Below are positions 60,115 through 64,000 of a DNA stretch of 64,000 nucleotides, one piece after another. The stretch covers positions 1,178,001 to 1,242,000 of the forward strand of contig NZ_BNJG01000003.1 of NCBI RefSeq assembly GCF_016587375.1, written 5' to 3'. A program made the translations under genes and the position numbers. Position 1 is the first letter of the stretch. Every line of letters starts with the position of its first letter. Source of the DNA: Ktedonobacter robiniae (GTDB lineage Bacteria > Chloroflexota > Ktedonobacteria > Ktedonobacterales > Ktedonobacteraceae). A model generated the notes under the pieces. The model saw nothing but the letters and a program-made list of their open reading frames with translations, made no database searches and was not told the origin of the DNA.

Positions 60115-60639
60115 CTACCGCAACGCCATAGGTCCGCTGTAGCGCCATTCTTTGAAGAGGCTCTCCGCGCTCTCGCGTAAGGGAAGCGCCTGCTCGGGCA
60201 TGAACTCGACTTCAAGCCAGGAGCGTTGCTCATCACGATGGTAGCTCATTGGCACCTGGTACACTGAGCGCTGCCCGCTGAAATGGGTGCCGATCTCCGC
60301 AGGGATGCTCGCCAGCCGCGCCTCAAAGGCGTTTAGCAGAGCAGCCGCCTGGGAGGTGCTAGCTCGGCTGTCTATGAGCAGCACCTCCTGCCATGCGCCA
60401 GCCTCGCTCTCACCACACGGCTGCGCCAGAGAGAGTATCAGCAGTCCCGAGACATCCAACGCTTCAAGCTCGCCCTTCTCTACAAAGTATCCACTGACAC
60501 GCCAACGCGGAATCGCTACGCCATCACCGCAGTTACAAGGATTACAATCACAGGGATCGCAGGTACAGCCAGAGCAGCCTCGCGCGCCAAAGTTTTCACA
60601 CTGCATTACATAGCTTTGCTTCTCTAAGCTTACTTTCAT
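60115..60639 (-). CDS. Cys-rich N-terminal protein, metal-binding (DUF1326-like?)
   Basis: A 174-residue protein with eight Cys in the first 37 residues (Cys14, 22, 25, 27, 30, 32, 35, 37): GCSGCTCDPCDCNPCNCGDG, a C-x2-C-x-C pattern as in metallothioneins. The rest is a soluble domain with strands (WRVSGYFVEKGELEALDVSG) and a helix, and may be a DUF1326-type fold, where Cys clusters near the N-terminus are common. It probably binds zinc, copper or nickel. The ATG at 60637-60639 follows AAAGGATG; an in-frame ATG at 60675 lacks a site. It converges on the HMA gene and is divergent from the CbiM importer. Confidence 0.65.
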   Translation of the reverse strand: MKVSLEKQSYVMQCENFGARGCSGCTCDPCDCNPCNCGDGVAIPRWRVSGYFVEKGELEALDVSGLLILSLAQPCGESEAGAWQEVLLIDSRASTSQAAALLNAFEARLASIPAEIGTHFSGQRSVYQVPMSYHRDEQRSWLEVEFMPEQALPLRESAESLFKEWRYSGPMALR

Positions 60640-60965
60640 GTCGCATCCTTTCTTGGCAAACTCACGCTCCCGCATAATGATTTACGTTTTCCATCACGAC
60701 GAAGCTAGCAGGCACTATTTTTGCTTTCAATATCACTAAATGCATCTTAGTTTACATAAATATAACTTACACTATCTACCATTAGAAAATCAAGCTATTG
60801 AACACTGGACATTCAACACTTCCAGCGTGTACACTGCTTATTGCGAAACATTTGCAATAAATAATATTTGTCAAAAGTTTCCAATTCCCATTATTCATCC
60901 TCCGTAACACGTGTATCTTAGTATCTTAGATGAGCTATTTTTAAGTAAAGGATTCGGAGGTCTCT
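60640..60965. other. 326-nt divergent region upstream of CbiM
   Basis: No gene is visible. AT-rich, with a Nur-like site at 60838-60860 (separate entry). TTCGGAGG ends just before the CbiM start. No cobalamin riboswitch core was recognised by eye. Confidence 0.5.
60838..60860. promoter_or_regulatory. Nur/Fur-family-like operator before CbiM
   Basis: TTGCGA (60841-60846), five nt and TTGCAA (60852-60857) match the TTGCAA-N5-TTGCAA pattern described for the nickel-sensing Nur repressor, with one mismatch. The same bases make an inverted repeat TTATTGC-N9-GCAATAA (60838-60860). It sits 105 nt before the CbiM start. Binding by a Fur-family metal sensor is inference. Confidence 0.5.
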
Positions 60966-62276
60966 ATGCACATCCCTGACGGCTATCTCAGTCCCGTCTT
61001 TTCGCTTGGTACAGGTGTTATCACCGTGCCGGGCTGGGCCATTGCCGCCCAACGTGTGCGTTCTGTACTCAATAATCGCACCATTCCGCTGCTCTCAATC
61101 TTTGCGGCGTTCTCTTTTACCATTATGATGTTTAACATTCCCGTGCCGGGTGGCACCACGGCCCACGCCGTTGGTGGAACGCTGATCGCGATTATCCTGG
61201 GTCCCTGGGCCGCTATCATTGGGGTCAGCATCGCCCTGATCATTCAGGCCCTCTTCTTTGGTGATGGCGGCATCCTGGCTATCTTCACCAATTGCCTCAA
61301 TATGGGGATTATCTTGCCCTTCGTGGGCTACTTCGCCTATCGCCTGATCTCTGGTCGCTCACCACTCCTCTCGACCAGGCGCGTCTGGGCCGCGGGCATT
61401 GGCTCTTACATTGGCATTACGGTAGCGGCCCTGGCTGTCGGCGTTGAACTAGGCGTACAACCTCTGCTCTTCTCCGATGGAGGCAGACCGCTCTACAGTC
61501 CCTATGGACTTGAGGCCGCCATTCCAGCCATGCTGCTCTCACATGCCTTTGGGGCCGCGCTCGTTGAAGCCCTGGTGACCGCGCTAGGCCTGGCCTACAT
61601 CCAGCGTAACCATCCTTACTACCTGACTTCGCTACGCACCATAGTCGCTGGGAAAACAGTCGAGGAAGGCGAACCAGCAAAGATACCACAGTGGCAGCTC
61701 TATACAGCCGCGCTTGTAGGTATCGCTGTGATCCTCTTGATCGCGGGCTTTATCACAGGCGGAGGCAGTATCAACCACCTCTTTGGCGCGGACTGGAGTA
61801 GCGTCAACTGGACGGATGTCGGAGTAATGCTGCTGATAGTGCTGATCCTGGCCCTGGTACTGGTCCCCCTGGCCTGGTTCCTGCTTCCACACTCAATACG
61901 CAAGGTAGGCACGGTATTCCTGGCTATCGCCATCATCGCGCCTGTTGGCCTGATTGCACCTGGCTTTGCCTTTGGCGAGGGAAGCACGCAGGATGTCCAG
62001 CAAGCCTTCCACTACGTCCCAAAGGGGTTGCAAGAGTTCTCTGGCATCTTTAGCGCGCCATTCTCTGGCTATAACCTGCCGCTTCCATTCTTTAATGGTG
62101 ATAGTGCGCCGCTATGGCACCAGGCAATCGGCTACGAGTTTTCAGGGATCGTTGGTATTCTGGTCTTAGGAGGGGCGGTCTTTGGTCTCCTCACGCTCCT
62201 AAAGCGACTACGCGGCAATGAACCAGCGCCTGTGAGAGAACCCCAGACAGTTGCAGCTACCGAGCATAACAAATAA
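60966..62276 (+). CDS. cbiM: Cobalt/nickel ECF transporter S component, CbiM-type
   Basis: A 436-residue membrane protein. It opens with MHIPDGYLSP, whose Met1-His2 backbone and His side chain ligate the metal in CbiM/NikM, so the start at 60966 is certain; CGGAGG precedes it. About seven helices make the CbiM part (GGTTAHAVGGTLIAIILGPW, FGDGGILAIFTNCLNMG, HAFGAALVEALVTA). A C-terminal half with further helices and an outer loop (about residues 240-420) resembles the fused CbiN/NikN-like subunit found in many bacteria. The metal, Co2+ or Ni2+, is not settled. First gene of a cbiMQO operon; the upstream site looks Nur-like. Confidence 0.92.
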   Translation: MHIPDGYLSPVFSLGTGVITVPGWAIAAQRVRSVLNNRTIPLLSIFAAFSFTIMMFNIPVPGGTTAHAVGGTLIAIILGPWAAIIGVSIALIIQALFFGDGGILAIFTNCLNMGIILPFVGYFAYRLISGRSPLLSTRRVWAAGIGSYIGITVAALAVGVELGVQPLLFSDGGRPLYSPYGLEAAIPAMLLSHAFGAALVEALVTALGLAYIQRNHPYYLTSLRTIVAGKTVEEGEPAKIPQWQLYTAALVGIAVILLIAGFITGGGSINHLFGADWSSVNWTDVGVMLLIVLILALVLVPLAWFLLPHSIRKVGTVFLAIAIIAPVGLIAPGFAFGEGSTQDVQQAFHYVPKGLQEFSGIFSAPFSGYNLPLPFFNGDSAPLWHQAIGYEFSGIVGILVLGGAVFGLLTLLKRLRGNEPAPVREPQTVAATEHNK

Positions 62277-62318
62277 CTGGCCTTTGATAGCAAGTAATCG
62301 CTGGATAAGAAAGAATAT

Positions 62319-63194
62319 ATGCTTTCACACACCAATCAATCAACCAACAAAGAGCACAGGCGGCAATTTGGCTGGATCGAGAAGACCATTGGCGGCATCT
62401 CCGAGGCCATTGAGCGGGCCGTCTTTACGGAGGAGCATGCGCATAAGGCCGGCTGGCTCCAGAAGCTCGATCCACGTGCCAAGCTGGGCATGTTCCTGGT
62501 GACAGTGCTGGCGGCTAGCCTATCGCACTCGCTCTTCATGTTACTGGCCTTCTACCTCGTGCTACTTCTGGTGGCGCGGGGTAGCCAGGTCCCCTTCGAC
62601 TTCTTTGTGCGCCGCGTCTGGCTGGGCATTCCCTTCTTCGCGGGAATCGTGATTCTCCCCGCGATCTTCCTGGTACCCAACGGGCCACGCCTCTTCGATC
62701 TCTCCCTGGGAACCTGGCACCTTGGTCCAACGTATGCCAGCATCCTGAATGGCTTGATTTTTATCGCACGTGTGGGCGTCTCCGTCTCGCTGGCTGTGCT
62801 CCTGATTCTCACCACGGCCTGGGCCGATATTCTAAAAAGCTTGCAGGTCCTGCGTGTCCCCCAGGTCTTTACCCTGCTGCTTTCCATGACCTATCGCTAT
62901 ATCTTTCTCTTTCTCCATACTGCCAATGGTATGTTTGAGGCACGCAAGAGCCGAACCGTGGGCCGCTTGAGCGGGAATGAACAGCGCAAATGGATTAGCG
63001 CTTCAATGGGAGTCTTGATGAATCGCTCGTTTCGCATGAGCAATGATGTCTATGCCGCAATGATGGCACGCGGCTTCACAGGAACCATCCACACGCATCA
63101 GGACTATCGCATGAGCACCAATGATTGGATGGCGCTCTCGCTGGCAACCGGCCTGGCGCTGATTATCTTTTTCGTGGGAGGATACATATTATGA
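62319..63194 (+). CDS. cbiQ: ECF transporter T component CbiQ
   Basis: A 291-residue membrane subunit that couples the ATPase to CbiM. After a 40-residue soluble N-terminus come WLQKLDPRAKLGMFLVTVLA (the CbiQ opening) and about five helices. The two conserved coupling motifs are near the end: SKSRTVG-like (KSRTVGRL) and MMARGFTG, as in CbiQ/EcfT proteins. It follows cbiM by 42 nt and its TGA overlaps the next start (ATGA), so the operon is tightly joined. The ATG at 62319 (MLSHTNQ) has only a weak AAGAAAGA site. Confidence 0.92.
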   Translation: MLSHTNQSTNKEHRRQFGWIEKTIGGISEAIERAVFTEEHAHKAGWLQKLDPRAKLGMFLVTVLAASLSHSLFMLLAFYLVLLLVARGSQVPFDFFVRRVWLGIPFFAGIVILPAIFLVPNGPRLFDLSLGTWHLGPTYASILNGLIFIARVGVSVSLAVLLILTTAWADILKSLQVLRVPQVFTLLLSMTYRYIFLFLHTANGMFEARKSRTVGRLSGNEQRKWISASMGVLMNRSFRMSNDVYAAMMARGFTGTIHTHQDYRMSTNDWMALSLATGLALIIFFVGGYIL

Positions 63195-64000
63195 GCATTT
63201 CGCCTGATCAGCCGCGTCAGCAGCCACTCTTTCACTTACGTGATGTATGCTACAAATATCACAGCCAGCGCATGGCCCTGGCTGGCGTCGACCTAGACAT
63301 CTACCCTGGCGAACAGGTAGCACTCCTGGGAGCCAACGGTAGCGGCAAATCGACCCTGCTCAAGCTCATGGACGGTATCTACGCTCCTACGTCTGGCACA
63401 ATGCGTATGCTGGAACGTGATATTAAGGCGGTAGCGGCGGGCGAGGAGGCCTTCTCCTTTCACCGCGAGGTTGGCCTGGTCTTTCAAGACCCGGATATCC
63501 AGCTCTTTAGCGCGACGGTCTATGATGACATTGCCTTTGGCCCGCTTCAGCTGGGCCTCTCGTCCGCGGAGGTACGCGAGCGCTGCGACGAGGCGTTGGA
63601 GCAAATGGAGATCACACACCTTGCCAGGCGTGCCCCCTTCGAGCTATCCGGTGGTGAGAAGAAGCGTGCCGCCATCGCCTCTGTACTTTCCCTCCGCCCC
63701 GATGTCATCCTACTTGATGAGCCTACGGCGGCCCTCGATCCCCGCACCAAGTGGGTCCTGGTGAACCTCATCCGCAAGTTGGGTCAGGCAGGCAAGACAA
63801 TCATTACCTCCACACACGAGCTAGATATTGTGCCCATCATCGCCGAGCGCGTCATCGTCCTGGGCGAGGAGCGACGCATCCTGACCGATGGTACGCCTGA
63901 GCGCGTTCTCAGCAACCGCGATCTCCTGGTACAAGCCAACCTGATCCACCCGCAACTCCACCAGCTTGGCATAGAACAGTCACCACTCCAGGTAGTCGCC
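63191..64000 (+). CDS. cbiO: ECF transporter ATPase CbiO (3' end cut by window)
   Basis: Starts with the ATG that overlaps the cbiQ stop and is open to the right edge (270 codons visible). Walker A GANGSGKST (47-55), Q-loop VGLVFQDPDIQLFSATV (the CbiO form, QDPDxQLF), signature LSGGEKKRAAIA (152-163), Walker B VILLDEPTAALDP (172-184) and H-loop STHELDI (207-213) are all intact. The adenosylated CbiO/NikO family ends near 270-290 residues, so only a few residues may be missing. It powers the CbiMQ importer for cobalt or nickel. Confidence 0.93.
   Translation, partial: MSISPDQPRQQPLFHLRDVCYKYHSQRMALAGVDLDIYPGEQVALLGANGSGKSTLLKLMDGIYAPTSGTMRMLERDIKAVAAGEEAFSFHREVGLVFQDPDIQLFSATVYDDIAFGPLQLGLSSAEVRERCDEALEQMEITHLARRAPFELSGGEKKRAAIASVLSLRPDVILLDEPTAALDPRTKWVLVNLIRKLGQAGKTIITSTHELDIVPIIAERVIVLGEERRILTDGTPERVLSNRDLLVQANLIHPQLHQLGIEQSPLQVVA

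Noticed and set aside
1..64000. tRNA genes, CRISPR arrays, transposases or prophage genes
   Set aside because: No tRNA T-loop with matching acceptor ends, no regular spacer array, and no transposase or phage protein was found on either strand.

Overview
The window is a typical bacterial chromosome segment of moderate GC content (roughly 53-55 % by eye) with about 48 protein-coding genes. No rRNA, tRNA, CRISPR array, transposase or phage gene was seen. The protein repertoire (a glutaredoxin-thioredoxin reductase fusion, a GH18 chitinase with a threonine/proline linker, PAS-rich kinases, an orphan type I PKS, WYL/AraC/LacI regulators, a RibY-like lipoprotein and many membrane-exporter genes) is what I would expect from a soil-type Chloroflexota of the Ktedonobacteria class. 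That placement is inference from protein style, not from a marker gene.

Layout. 1-9.4 kb: 3' end of a GlsB-like membrane protein, a sulfatase, a lipoprotein with an HNH-like motif, a NMT1/RibY-type binding lipoprotein, an aldo/keto reductase, a small membrane protein, a membrane diguanylate cyclase and a pentapeptide protein, with two dispersed intergenic repeat families. 9.6-18 kb: an asymmetric heterodimeric ABC exporter, an ABC-2 type permease-like protein, a WYL regulator and a glycosyltransferase. 18-26.3 kb: a 1068-residue HEAT-repeat protein, a sensor-like membrane protein, and a compact signalling cluster (triple-PAS kinase, Rcp1-like receiver, receiver-kinase hybrid) with overlapping genes. 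26.4-36.5 kb: nitroreductase, FMN hydroxyacid oxidase, a stand-alone single-module PKS (KS-AT-DH-KR-ACP) and a membrane HAMP-like protein. 37-43.6 kb: LacI regulator divergent from an EamA transporter with a palindromic operator inside its promoter, a secreted chitinase, an AraC regulator and a second nitroreductase. 43.6-46 kb: a small peptide with a double-glycine leader next to a NarL-type regulator, a kinase that has lost its sensor part, and the stump of an ABC ATPase. 46-57.3 kb: luciferase-like oxidoreductase, GNAT-FUSC pair, a frameshifted Grx-TrxR gene, a polar amino acid ABC importer, a ThiO-like oxidase, and a PhyH dioxygenase divergent from an AraC regulator. 57.3-64 kb: APH-like kinase, stress-protein-like gene, pentapeptide protein, copper-chaperone-like peptide, a Cys-rich protein and a CbiMQO cobalt/nickel importer running off the right edge.

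Two things stand out. First, a large share of gene ends carry a very long, near-perfect inverted repeat (arms of 17-33 bp, loops of 0-13 nt), mostly different in sequence from place to place and often without the T-tract of an ordinary terminator; a few sit instead in divergent promoter regions. Second, the 43.6-45.8 kb locus looks like a peptide/bacteriocin module whose kinase and ABC genes have been fused and broken by a deletion. Both are described under findings with the tests that would settle them.
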